Source of the DNA: Paenibacillus sp. DCT19 | GTDB taxonomy: Bacteria > Bacillota > Bacilli > Paenibacillales > Paenibacillaceae | DNA: 64,000 bases | Direction of reading: 5' to 3' | Assembly: GCF_003268635.1 (NCBI RefSeq) | Contig: NZ_CP029639.1 | Coordinates: 4,351,501-4,415,500 of the forward strand | In this document: positions 1 through 9,088 of the stretch, piece after piece | Layout of the letters: each line of letters opens with the position of its first letter | Position numbering within the stretch: the first letter of the stretch is position 1 | The notes under the pieces: model-generated | The model's input: only the letters and a program-made list of their open reading frames with translations | Told to the model about the DNA's origin: nothing | Databases searched by the model: none | Translations under genes and position numbers: made by a program

Positions 1-2604
1 CAGATGAAATGACGGCAAGAACCAAATATTTGTTTTGGAGCGGATTCCGATGAAAAATGGAACGTGAGCTTCGGCAGTCAAAGACATGGATCAGTTGAGC
101 CAGAACCAACGTCGCAAAGGCAACAGACTGTGCCTTAATCAGTTGACCCGGATGATCCGGAGCAGCTTGTAATGTGAGCCAGAAGGCTCCAAGAGTACAT
201 AAACCGATCAGGACACCACGACTTATAATTTTCCAGCCCAATCTACGGGCAAAAATATTTTCCTTCGCACCACGTGGCTTGTGCTCCATGAGATCCTTTT
301 CTGGCTGATCCACACCCAGTGCCATAGCTGGCAGACCATCCGTCACAAGATTGACCCATAAAATCTGAATGGGTACAAGCGGTAAAGGTAGCCCCATCAT
401 CATGGCGAAGAACATGGTCAATATCTCACCCACATTGGAGGCAAGCAAGTAACGAATAAATTTACGAATGTTCTCATAGATGTTACGCCCCTCTTCAATA
501 GCAGCTACAATGGTTGAGAAGTTATCGTCACTCAATATCAGGGCAGAAGCTTCTTTGGTTACATCGGTGCCGGTAATACCCATCGCGATACCGATATCTG
601 CCGCTTTGATCGCTGGAGCGTCATTAACGCCATCCCCTGTCATCGCAACGACATGTCCTCTCCTTTGTAGTGATTTGACGATGCGTAATTTATGCTCAGG
701 AGATACTCTGGAGAAGACATAAATGCCCTCAACGTGTTTGTCCAGTTCGTCATCCGTCATGCCCGCCAGCTGAAGACCACTTAATGACTTTCCTCCTCGC
801 GGAAGAATGCCGAGTTGTTGTGCGATTGCTTCAGCGGTTGTACCATGATCCCCCGTGATCATCACCGTTCGTATGCCCGCTCTGCGGCAGGTGGCAATAG
901 CATCCCTCACTTCACGGCGCGGTGGATCAATCATGCCTGCTAACCCTACGAATACAAGCTGGCTCTCCGCAGCGTTCTCATCTTCGACCCTTTCTTCTGG
1001 TCGTACTTCACGATAAGCCATGCCAAGCACTCGAAGTGCGGAAGCAGCCATATTTTCGTTCGCAGCCATGACCTTCTGCCGTAAGGTTCCTGTGAAGGGC
1101 ACTACTTTGCCCTCCCAGAGGATGTAATTACATTGTCCAATTAGGACATCAGGCGCACCCTTGGTGTAGATCATTCGTCCGCCCTGATGATGAACAAGAA
1201 CTGACATACGCTTCCGATCAGAATCGAAAGGAAACTCTTGCTGACGTGCGTATAATTCTTTGAGCCCGTTAGGTGTTAGTCCCATTTTAGAAGCCAGTGT
1301 AACTAGTGCGCCCTCTGTTGGGTCACCTTTCAGTTCCCAGACTACACTTTGGTCAGTGACGGTATCTTTCTTCGTTTCTTTGCCTTTTTTCTTATTGCGA
1401 AGCTCGTCTCCTCTATTCTCAACAATACTTGCGTTATTACAGAGAGCGCTAATCTGCAACAGGCGTCGCAACGTCTGGTCACTCTTCAGATCAACAGGAC
1501 GCCCATTCTCAAGCATCTGTCCTTCTGGAGAATATCCATCCCGGTCACCTTAATCCCGCGACCCTCTAACCAGACATCTGTCACCGTCATTTTGTTTTGG
1601 GTGAGCGTACCTGTCTTATCTGAACATATGACTGATGCACAGCCTAACGTTTCAACAGAGGGCAATTTGCGAACGATGGCTTTTCGCTTGATCATACGCT
1701 GCACACCTAACGCCAGAGCAATGGTAACAATCGCGGGTAATCCTTCTGGAATTGCGGCAACCGCAAGGCTGACGCCAGCGAGAAACATACCTACAGCCGG
1801 TTGCCCATGAAGAATACCTGCAACGACAACCATGACGGTGAGCCCAAGTGCGACGAAAATTAGTATTTTTCCCAACTGTTCAAGCCTGTGTTGTAGTGGT
1901 GTTTCCTGTTCATCGGTATTCTGGATCAGATCAGCAATTTTGCCCATCTCGGTATCCATACCCGTACGAATAACAACCCCTCGTGCTGTTCCGCGTGTAA
2001 CCATCGTTCCCATGAATCCGATGTTCTTCTGATCTCCGAGCGGCACATCATCAGCGGCAATAGGCATACAATGCTTGCTTACAGGTACGGATTCACCTGT
2101 CAGAGCGGATTCTTCCACATCCAGACTGTTCGTTTCCAACCAGCGCACATCGGCAGGAATACGATCCCCACTTTCAACAAGCACAATATCACCAGGCACA
2201 AGCAGTTTAGCCGCAACCTGAATCTCTTGTCCTGATCGAAGTACTTTCGCGGCAGGAGCTGATAATTGCTTCAGAGCACGTAGAGATCGCTCCGCGCGAA
2301 ATTCCTGTACAAATCCCAAAATAGCGTTTAGCACAATAATGGCCACAATCGTTACCGCGTCCAGATACTCTCCCAGTAGTCCGGATACCAGCGTTGCTCC
2401 CATCAACACCAGCACCATAAAATCCTTAAACTGATTCAGCAATAATGTGATTGGAGATATGCGTTTTCCTTCGCTCAGTTCGTTTGAACCGGCAACTTTC
2501 CTCTTCTCAGTTACAGCTTCGTCCGTTAATCCCTCCTGCGGGCTAACGCCAAGAGTATTACGCAGCTCTTCATCACTTAGCTGATGCCACTTGGTATGTT
2601 CCAT
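1..2604 (-). pseudogene. Ca2+-translocating P-type ATPase, frameshifted, 3' end outside window
   Basis: Type IIA P-type ATPase that would pump Ca2+ out of the cytoplasm. From the start at 2604 the frame gives the cation-ATPase N domain, TGES (residues 169-172), the M4 ion-site motif IPEGLP (285-290) and the phosphorylation motif DKTGT (329-333). After about residue 355 the frame is lost. Adding one G at 1536-1537 (ATGGATAT to ATGGGATAT) restores an uninterrupted frame to the left edge, including the hinge motif MTGDGVNDAP and late membrane helices. The C-terminus lies beyond position 1. A Ca2+/H+ antiporter sits at 16.5 kb. The break is either a real mutation or a base-calling error; I favour the error because similar one-base losses recur across the window. 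Confidence 0.9.
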
Positions 2605-2994
2605 GCTTCAAGGTTCCCTCCCAGTCTGTATTTCATCTGCAAAACTTGCTCACATGCTTCACCGGCGCGCTGGTCGACAGGCTGTACACTATGCCGGACA
2701 AACTACCTAATCTATATGTATTCGGACAGGACCTTGATTAGCACACGGAAGGTGAATCCTTTCCCTAAGGGGCATAATAGGCTAAAATAAAAGTCTGTGG
2801 TTATATACGCAACCAAGTTAAGCGTTCCATAGGTAAGTAACAGAAAAACTACAACCGCCCTATCTTTTGTATACATAGCCCGGTTGCTCGTTTCAGTTAA
2901 AAAGGTTGTTCAAAATTTGGTCTTTTTGAACCCGCACTTATAGATGTAGCATCTGGCATGAAGCCAGACGCTCAATAGAGAGGAAGTGGAATAA
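2605..2994. other. 390-bp intergenic gap between divergent ATPase and rqcH
   Basis: No convincing gene. It holds the 5' regions of both divergent genes, one copy of the TTCAAAAA palindromic repeat (2903-2943) and a GC-rich inverted repeat (CCGGC/GCCGG, about 2661-2697). I looked for a yybP-ykoY manganese riboswitch ahead of the ATPase and did not find its conserved core. Confidence 0.6.
2903..2943 (+). repeat. Intergenic palindromic repeat, copy 1
   Basis: AGGTTGTTCAAAA, then TTTTTGAAC, then CGCACTTATAG. The two TTCAAAA/TTTTGAA arms are inverted. It closely matches 12740-12785 read on the minus strand and, more loosely, 41956-42011. It lies just upstream of the rqcH ribosome binding site. 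Confidence 0.7.
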
Positions 2995-4761
2995 ATGGCA
3001 CTCGACGGCATTGTAACCCGAGCCATTGTTCATGAACTGCAAGGTTGTATCGGCGGACGTATTAGTAAGATCCACCAGCCTAATGGTCATGATGTTGTGC
3101 TCACCCTGCGTGCTCAGCGCGGAAACAGCAAACTGCTTGTATCGGCAAGCCCAACATATCCCCGCGTGCATTATACGGAAAAGACGTTTCTGAATCCTAC
3201 GGAAGCACCGATGTTCTGCATGTTGCTTCGTAAGCATTGTGAAGGGGCAATCATAGAGAACATTCGTCAGATCGGCATGGAGCGTATCATCCACATCGAT
3301 GTGCGGCAGCGCGACGAATTGGGAGATGTTTCAGTTAAACGCATCATCATTGAACTTATGGGACGGCACAGTAATATCATCTTGCTTGATCCCATTACCG
3401 AAACTATTCTAGACGGTATTCATCATGTCACTCCGTCCATCAGCAGTTACCGGGTGGTCATGCCTGGTTTCTCGTATACTGCACCACCAGAACAACATAA
3501 GAGTAATCCGCTTGAAATCAGCACAACGGAATTCCAGAACAGCTACACCGCCGCCGAAGAGGATGCTTCACGCTGGCTCGTAAATGCGTTTAGTGGTCTT
3601 AGCCCACTAATTGCAGGTGAGATTACTGCTCGGGCAGTTGCTGCTGACAGCGAAATGCCAAGTTCAACCGAGGGTGAGAGCCGTATCGAGGCGGAAGCGC
3701 TATGGATTGCTTTTGAATCCGTGATGGGACTCGTTAAGGACAATGTCTATACCCCTGTCACCGGCATGAACGCCAAGGGCAAAATGATCTTCTCTGCCAT
3801 CCAGCTTCAGAGCATCCAGGATGGAGAGAAAACGTACGATACGATTAGCAAATGTATGGAAGATTACTACGGAGATAAAGCTGAACGGGATACCGTGAAG
3901 CAAAGAGTGAGTGACCTGCTCCGCTTCCTGCAAAATGAACGAAGCAAAAATATCAAAAAGTTAGACAACTTGAATAAGGATTTGCTAGAAGCGGATGATG
4001 CCGACAAATTCAGACTGTGGGGGGAGCTTCTATTTGCCTCTCTGCATCAGGTTAACAAAGGCGACAAAACGGCTCAGCTTGTGAATTTCTATGATGAGGA
4101 TCAAGCGACCATTACGATCCAGCTTGATCCGTTACTTACACCATCTGATAACGCACAACGTTACTTCAAGCGCTATAACAAGTATAAGAACAGTCTAGCT
4201 GTCATTCATGATCAGCTTGGAAAAACGAAGGACGAGATCGCTTATCTCGATAACCTGCTGCAGCAGCTATCCATCGCATCCATGAATGACATTGAAGAAA
4301 TTCGAGATGAGCTTGTGCAACAGGGATACCTTCGTGACCGTAACAAAAAGGGCAAAAAGAAAAAGAAAAATGATCGACCTACTGTACATCAGTTCACCTC
4401 CTCAGAGGGGATTGATATTCTTGTAGGTAAGAACAATTTGCAGAATGAATATGTGACGAATCGTCTTGCATCCGCTAATGATACGTGGCTGCATACAAAA
4501 GACATCCCGGGTTCACATGTTGTCATCCGCAGCACAGACTTTGGCGAAGCTACATTGGAAGAAGCCGCACAGCTTGCAGCCTATTTCAGCCAAGCCAAAG
4601 AGTCTAGCAGCGTACCTGTGGATTACACATTTATCCGTCATGTTCGTAAACCGAGCGGTGCCAAGCCTGGTTTTGTCATCTATGATCATCAGAAAACCTT
4701 GTTTGTTACACCCAACGAGGAACTGATCAAGAGTCTGCCTTCCACCATCAAAAATGGATAG
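2995..4761 (+). CDS. rqcH: RqcH / NFACT-family ribosome quality control protein
   Basis: 588-aa NFACT protein, the bacterial Rqc2 homologue. RqcH binds stalled 50S subunits carrying peptidyl-tRNA and recruits tRNA-Ala to add C-terminal alanine tails that mark the nascent chain for proteolysis; the family was also called FbpA-like or fibronectin-binding. The N-terminal NFACT-N domain starts MALDGIVTRA. A charged coiled-coil region spans about 290-430, a lysine-rich linker (GKKKKKNDR) lies near 445, and the NFACT-R (DUF814) motif WLHTKDIPGSH follows near 495. GAGGAAGTGG precedes the ATG. It is monocistronic with its own terminator. Length and architecture are typical. Confidence 0.95.
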   Translation: MALDGIVTRAIVHELQGCIGGRISKIHQPNGHDVVLTLRAQRGNSKLLVSASPTYPRVHYTEKTFLNPTEAPMFCMLLRKHCEGAIIENIRQIGMERIIHIDVRQRDELGDVSVKRIIIELMGRHSNIILLDPITETILDGIHHVTPSISSYRVVMPGFSYTAPPEQHKSNPLEISTTEFQNSYTAAEEDASRWLVNAFSGLSPLIAGEITARAVAADSEMPSSTEGESRIEAEALWIAFESVMGLVKDNVYTPVTGMNAKGKMIFSAIQLQSIQDGEKTYDTISKCMEDYYGDKAERDTVKQRVSDLLRFLQNERSKNIKKLDNLNKDLLEADDADKFRLWGELLFASLHQVNKGDKTAQLVNFYDEDQATITIQLDPLLTPSDNAQRYFKRYNKYKNSLAVIHDQLGKTKDEIAYLDNLLQQLSIASMNDIEEIRDELVQQGYLRDRNKKGKKKKKNDRPTVHQFTSSEGIDILVGKNNLQNEYVTNRLASANDTWLHTKDIPGSHVVIRSTDFGEATLEEAAQLAAYFSQAKESSSVPVDYTFIRHVRKPSGAKPGFVIYDHQKTLFVTPNEELIKSLPSTIKNG

Positions 4762-4800
4762 ATCATTTCTCATCCGATAAATGTGTAAATAAAGACAAGC

Positions 4801-4838
4801 AATCCCCTGACCATCGCATGGTTCAGGGGATTTTATTT
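4801..4838 (+). terminator. Rho-independent terminator of rqcH
   Basis: AATCCCCTGACC / GGTTCAGGGGATT stem followed by TTTATTTT. Confidence 0.85.
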
Positions 4839-4953
4839 TGCAGGAATGGACGAACTTACTTATCAATCCATATAAACATCATTGCATTTTTATTCATTAA
4901 ACTGTATTATAATTCAATTAATATGATTATCTTATCGAAAAGAGGATTATTAC

Positions 4954-5400
4954 ATGACTACTATTATCAGAACTACACAACCTAAGGATTTAATCCCACT
5001 TACTGCACTGATGCATGAATATGTAGTAGGATTTTATAACAACCTTTGGCCTGGTGACGAAGCTATCCAACTTTTGATCAACAACCTGCTCAATCATCAG
5101 ATCGGGGTTCAATTCGTGGCGGAGCAAGATAATCAACTGATTGGATTCTCCACATTATATTTTACCTACAGCACAATGAAAGCAGAACGTGTAGCGATTA
5201 TGAATGATCTTTTTGTTGTAGAAGCATTCCGAGACAGCGAAGTTGAAACTAAATTATTCGAACAATGTCAGCAATATACGCGTGAACACGGGTGCCCTTA
5301 TATGTCCTGGATCACAGCAGAAACCAATGTACGCGCACAGCAATTATTCGAACGTCTTGGAGCAACGCGTGGTGCATGGGTGAATTACTCAATCACATAA
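4954..5400 (+). CDS. GNAT family N-acetyltransferase
   Basis: 148-aa single-domain protein with the GNAT order: N-terminal helix, central strand MNDLFVVEAFRD and C-terminal WITAETNVRAQQLFERLG, which matches the acetyl-CoA fold's last helix ('N..A..LYe..GF'). It probably acetylates a small molecule or protein amine using acetyl-CoA; the substrate cannot be told. AGAGGATTATTAC precedes the ATG. It is a single gene facing the PHP gene. The pyrophosphate-loop motif QxxGxG/A is not well preserved (DSEVETKLF at that place), so activity is not certain. Confidence 0.8.
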   Translation: MTTIIRTTQPKDLIPLTALMHEYVVGFYNNLWPGDEAIQLLINNLLNHQIGVQFVAEQDNQLIGFSTLYFTYSTMKAERVAIMNDLFVVEAFRDSEVETKLFEQCQQYTREHGCPYMSWITAETNVRAQQLFERLGATRGAWVNYSIT

Positions 5401-5411
5401 TTCTATGAATC

Positions 5412-5456
5412 AAAAAAACATGTGAGCACGATGGGTTACCCCCTCATGTTCACATG
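5412..5456 (-). terminator. Terminator of the LysR-PHP pair
   Basis: On the minus strand a CATGTGA/TCACATG stem is followed by TTTTTTT. It lies 90 bp beyond the PHP stop codon and may also serve the convergent GNAT gene. Confidence 0.75.
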
Positions 5457-5546
5457 CCCTACAATGATAATTTAATCTGACTACCCATCTTCGGAAAAGA
5501 GAAATCATTTCTACGTTGTTCTTAGGCTCTCCTCTCTAACCAACGA

Positions 5547-6416
5547 TCAAGGCTCCCTATTGCGTCTCGCTGCTGTTTGCAGGCTCTGCAACACATCAAC
5601 TGTGACCGACTTGCTGCCAAGATCCCCATGGAAAACCACACCTTGTCTCACACCGTGATAATCCGACCCTCCGGTCTGAATCAAGCCAAATTCTTGGCCA
5701 AGGTCTGTATACTTGCGCTCCTCTGCCAAGTCATGATCCGAATGGAATACCTCAATGCCGTCTGGTTTCGAGTTCTGAATGATCTCCCGCACAAGCTCAT
5801 CATTCTCATACAAACCAGGATGCGCAATAACAGCCGCTCCGCCTGCCTCTCGAATCCATCGACACGCTTCCTCTGGGGCAACCCGCGGGACTGACACAAA
5901 TCCCGGCTTTCCTTCTGCCAGATAACGATCAAATGCATCACGCATATCCGTCGCATATCCTTTGCTTACTAGTACATCAGCCATATGCGGTCTGCCAATG
6001 CTCTCATCCGGCTCCAGCGGACGTCCGAGTCCTTCAATTACGTCCTGCCAGCTAATCGCGAGTCCAAGCTCTTGCAGCTTGGCAATAATCCGCTGGTTGC
6101 GCTCCTCGCGGGCTTCCCTTAAGTTTCGCAAGCGCTCCAGAAACGTCTGATCCTCTATATTTACATAATAGCCAAGCACGTGGATGTCTTTTCCACCCGC
6201 ACGAGTACTAATTTCAACGCCAGCTACAACCTCAATTCCGAGTTCTTCCCCTGCACGTAGCGCTTCAGCAACACCGGCCACCGTATCATGATCCGTAAGT
6301 GCCATTGCCGCCAAACCTTTATGTTTAGCAAGCTCCACATTGGCCGTGGGTGACTGCATCCCGTCAGAAGCTTGGCTATGAGTATGAAGATCGCAACGTC
6401 CGTTAGGCTGATTCAT
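5547..6416 (-). CDS. PHP-domain metal-dependent phosphoesterase (YciV/TrpH-like)
   Basis: 289-aa protein of the PHP family. The metal-binding motifs are visible: DLHTHSQASDG near the start, LTDHDT near 42, VEIST near 66, an AHPG motif near 195 and GSDYHG near 252. Family members such as E. coli YciV (RNase AM) act on nucleoside 3',5'-bisphosphates or on 5' ends of short RNA; the substrate here is inferred only from the family. GGGAG lies 9 nt before the chosen ATG (the codon ahead of it is TTG). It starts 30 bp after the LysR gene stop and is probably co-transcribed with it. Confidence 0.88.
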   Translation of the reverse strand: MNQPNGRCDLHTHSQASDGMQSPTANVELAKHKGLAAMALTDHDTVAGVAEALRAGEELGIEVVAGVEISTRAGGKDIHVLGYYVNIEDQTFLERLRNLREAREERNQRIIAKLQELGLAISWQDVIEGLGRPLEPDESIGRPHMADVLVSKGYATDMRDAFDRYLAEGKPGFVSVPRVAPEEACRWIREAGGAAVIAHPGLYENDELVREIIQNSKPDGIEVFHSDHDLAEERKYTDLGQEFGLIQTGGSDYHGVRQGVVFHGDLGSKSVTVDVLQSLQTAARRNREP

Positions 6417-6446
6417 CAAGAATGACTCCCTTCGATATGGCTTGAA

Positions 6447-7355
6447 TTATTGTTGTAACTCGACCTGCTCCTGCTCACGCAAATAGTTTAGAAAAGCTAC
6501 CGCTGATAAGGGCAGCAACGAAGATTTGAGATGAATCGCATAGAACTGACGTTTGAATTCCAGTCCACGAATATCGACGATATGAACCAGTCCAAGCGCA
6601 ATTTCGTGTTGAACAGATGACGGTGATAACATCGTTATGCCCACACCCGCCTCAACGGCTGATTTCACCGCACCTGTACTACCAAGCTCCATGACTACAT
6701 TCATGTCCTGTGGGTCTATTTTTCTTTTCTGCAGCTGATCCTCCATCACTTGCCTTGTCCCCGAACCCTTCTCCCGCAATACAAACGGATAGGACATTAC
6801 CTCTTCCAGCTCAACCTCACCTCGCTGGGCAAGAGCATGACCCGCTGGTACGATCAGCTTCAGCTCATCCCGCATCACAGGCTCCACAATCATATCTGGA
6901 TGATGAATAGGTGCTTCGATCAAACCAAAATTTAGCTGGTGCTTCAGGATTTCATCCATAATTTGAGTTGTATTCATGACTTTCATTACGATTGAAATAT
7001 CCGGATATTGACGAGCAAAAGGTCCTAGCATCCGAGGCAACACATACTCACCAATTGTCAGGCTTGCTCCAAGCTGTAATCTACCCTGAAGCTTTTGTGT
7101 GAAAGCAGACATTGCTTCATCCGTGTGTCTAACCAATTCTACACTGCGTTTCGCATGAGGTAGCAATGTCATACCCGCCTCAGATAATTCTATTTTTTTG
7201 GTGGAGCGGTGAAGGAGCTTGGTACCAAAGTAATCCTCCAGCGACTGAATCTGCATCGTCACCGCAGGTTGAGTCATATGTAATGCCTGTGCAGCCGCTG
7301 AGAAGCTCCCCTTCTCGGCAACTGTATAAAAAATGTGTAATTGATGAAAATTCAT
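6447..7355 (-). CDS. LysR-family transcriptional regulator (CysL/YeiE-like)
   Basis: 302-aa LTTR. The N-terminal winged helix-turn-helix (MNFHQLHIFYTVAEKGSFSA, then QALHMTQPAVTMQIQSLE) is followed by a type 2 periplasmic-binding-like effector domain (GRLQLGASLTIGEYVLP from about 90). LTTRs of this subgroup often sense sulfur or one-carbon metabolites, but the effector cannot be read from the sequence. AGAGGGGCGAAGAT precedes the ATG. The PHP phosphoesterase gene follows on the same strand and is the simplest candidate target. Confidence 0.9.
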   Translation of the reverse strand: MNFHQLHIFYTVAEKGSFSAAAQALHMTQPAVTMQIQSLEDYFGTKLLHRSTKKIELSEAGMTLLPHAKRSVELVRHTDEAMSAFTQKLQGRLQLGASLTIGEYVLPRMLGPFARQYPDISIVMKVMNTTQIMDEILKHQLNFGLIEAPIHHPDMIVEPVMRDELKLIVPAGHALAQRGEVELEEVMSYPFVLREKGSGTRQVMEDQLQKRKIDPQDMNVVMELGSTGAVKSAVEAGVGITMLSPSSVQHEIALGLVHIVDIRGLEFKRQFYAIHLKSSLLPLSAVAFLNYLREQEQVELQQ

Positions 7356-7411
7356 ATCTTCGCCCCTCTTCTGTACACTACCCTCATTGTATCCGATTTC
7401 GTGAATTCCAA

Positions 7412-7441
7412 CAAAAAAAGCATGCAGCTTGTCTGCATGCC
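7412..7441 (-). terminator. Terminator downstream of the 148-aa conserved gene
   Basis: Minus strand GGCATGCAGAC...GCTGCATGC then TTTTTTTG. The same GCATGC-armed design is used after ylaN at 17833-17859. Confidence 0.8.
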
Positions 7442-7487
7442 ATGTAGCCTGAATCTATCATTTAAGAAAATGTGAAATCTCCCGATA

Positions 7488-7925
7488 TCACTTATGCTTG
7501 CGACTGTTCTTGACTAGAGTCATCCGTCTTGAATGTCGTAGCCACGAATAATACGATTTCAAATCACGTAGCTCAATGGTCTCTGACATACGACCCAAAA
7601 ACGTAACCACAATCATTTTGTGAAGTGGATTGCCAGCAATGTCATATTCCCCTTCAAGCTCGGAAAATTCAGCAACAACAACCAGATCTTCATCGATGAG
7701 GTATACGTCCTGCTCATTACGGTAGTATGGTGTAATACGATCCTGCTTCAGACACTCCCATAACCATGCCGCAATATGGTCATCATCATTACGTGTCGGC
7801 TCAATGCGATCTGCATACCGCATCTTGGCATGATGGGTAATGACGATGTCTGCCACTTTTTTGTCTCCAAGAGCTACGAAAAACGGCTCGTAGGTGCTCC
7901 AACGTTGCATCACCTTATCACGCAT
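7488..7925 (-). CDS. Uncharacterised 145-aa protein
   Basis: I do not recognise a named domain. It is a soluble, charged protein with an Asp/Glu-rich centre (DLVVVAEFSELEGEYD) and a basic C-terminus ending KNSRKHK. GGAG lies 10 nt before the ATG chosen here; a GTG three codons upstream is possible. It is monocistronic with its own terminator. Codon usage resembles its neighbours, so it is probably a lineage-specific core gene. Confidence 0.7.
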   Translation of the reverse strand: MRDKVMQRWSTYEPFFVALGDKKVADIVITHHAKMRYADRIEPTRNDDDHIAAWLWECLKQDRITPYYRNEQDVYLIDEDLVVVAEFSELEGEYDIAGNPLHKMIVVTFLGRMSETIELRDLKSYYSWLRHSRRMTLVKNSRKHK

Positions 7926-8051
7926 GGGAATCACTCTCCACCAGATAGGACTTTCTATCTATTTATTACCAAATATATTACAACATAAGTCCCGCAAGCT
8001 CAAGGTATATGTTAAGATTTTTTCACAAGACTTGTTATGATGTCATATTGA

Positions 8052-8080
8052 ATAAAAGAGCGACTCCGAGGAGTCACTCT
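8052..8080 (-). terminator. Terminator of ylbF-ylbG
   Basis: Minus strand AGAGTGACTCC/GGAGTCGCTCT stem followed by TTTATT, 60 bp after the ylbG stop. Confidence 0.75.
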
Positions 8081-8140
8081 ATATACTAATTGCACCACGA
8101 ATCGTGGCAATCCGTTTGTTTTGCGACCATAATTGGGCAT

Positions 8141-8404
8141 TTAGATGCCGTAATAACTTGTCTTGTCCATTGTTTTACTTGCGTACTCCGTTTTGATCTC
8201 ATTCCGATAGGAACGTTCAATTTTGCGCACATAGGAAAGTCGTTTCACATTTTTCATCGTATCTTCAGCACGTTCTGCATTAACATACATCACAACATAA
8301 TGCATACGACGGGAGATGTAATGAACAGTGCCATACTTTTCTAAATTACGAGCCGCTTTCAAATCACTTACCCAAATAATGAATCCTGTCCTTTCCGCAA
8401 ACAT
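8141..8404 (-). CDS. ylbG: YlbG family protein (DUF2129)
   Basis: 87-aa homologue of B. subtilis YlbG. The family core is visible: FIIWVSDLKAARNLEKYG, then HYISRRMHYVVMYV and EDTMKNVKRLSYVRKIERSY. The function is unknown; in Bacilli the gene sits beside ylbF. I chose the ATG at 8404 because GGGGGAAG precedes it; the ATG at 8428 has no ribosome binding site. The gap from ylbF is about 80 bp on the same strand. Confidence 0.9.
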   Translation of the reverse strand: MFAERTGFIIWVSDLKAARNLEKYGTVHYISRRMHYVVMYVNAERAEDTMKNVKRLSYVRKIERSYRNEIKTEYASKTMDKTSYYGI

Positions 8405-8480
8405 CTTCTTCCCCCGCCTTTCAATCATGGAGACCGGATGCTCCCGCAGTCCGGCCTAATGAATTTAATTAAACGTCACT

Positions 8481-8918
8481 TTAACCGCAGCTGCATTTCC
8501 CGCCGCTCCCGCAACCACCTTTGGGATTCGGATCATTGCTTGGAACTTTAATCGTAGTAGACACAGCATATGCAATCGTCTCTGACATCTGATGCAGCAT
8601 GTCATCCAGCGCTTTCTCAGCCTGCTTGAAGCGTGCTACCGCCTCGAAACCCTCTAGTTCTAATTCCAACGCTGTAACCTGATCCTTGGCTGCATGGAAG
8701 TCTGGATGAAAATGCCCAAAGCGCTGGGTTTCCTCGAATAGCTCTTTCTTGGCATCCAGCTTGCGTATACCGGCTTGAATCTCCGGGTTCGTCTCAACTT
8801 GCTGTTTCCAATATAAATAATCCGATACTTCGGCAGATTGGTTAATCATGTCGCCTAATTCATATGCGCCCGTTAACACTTGGGCCATATCGACCGTGTT
8901 CAGTTCCGCTACGCTCAT
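8481..8918 (-). CDS. ylbF: YlbF, RicF-like regulatory protein
   Basis: 145-aa YlbF/YmcA-family helical protein. In B. subtilis YlbF (RicF), YmcA (RicA) and YaaT (RicT) form the Ric complex, which promotes RNase Y-dependent mRNA maturation and affects competence, sporulation and biofilm; the complex carries Fe-S clusters. The C-terminal tail GGCGSGGKCSCG places three cysteines where a cluster ligand would fit. AGGATG lies 6 nt before the chosen ATG (8918); an ATG three codons upstream has no spacing to that site. Confidence 0.9.
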   Translation of the reverse strand: MSVAELNTVDMAQVLTGAYELGDMINQSAEVSDYLYWKQQVETNPEIQAGIRKLDAKKELFEETQRFGHFHPDFHAAKDQVTALELELEGFEAVARFKQAEKALDDMLHQMSETIAYAVSTTIKVPSNDPNPKGGCGSGGKCSCG

Positions 8919-9088
8919 GAAATTCATCCTATCTATATATAAAGTTCTACGTAAAGTAGATTACATTATCATAGCATATCCCCGATTAGTTAAGAAGCGT
9001 TTTTCCTGCAAATAGAAAACAAGGTAACGCGGAGGGTTATGCTAATCAAAGTCTATTGCATGTTGTTTATCACACTCTTAGTCCCTTA

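Noticed and set aside
1260..1810. Plus-strand open frames inside the ATPase region
   Set aside because: They lie opposite a clear P-type ATPase and have no ribosome binding sites or family features.
2605..2994. yybP-ykoY manganese riboswitch ahead of the Ca2+ ATPase
   Set aside because: The conserved core was not found on the minus strand of the gap.
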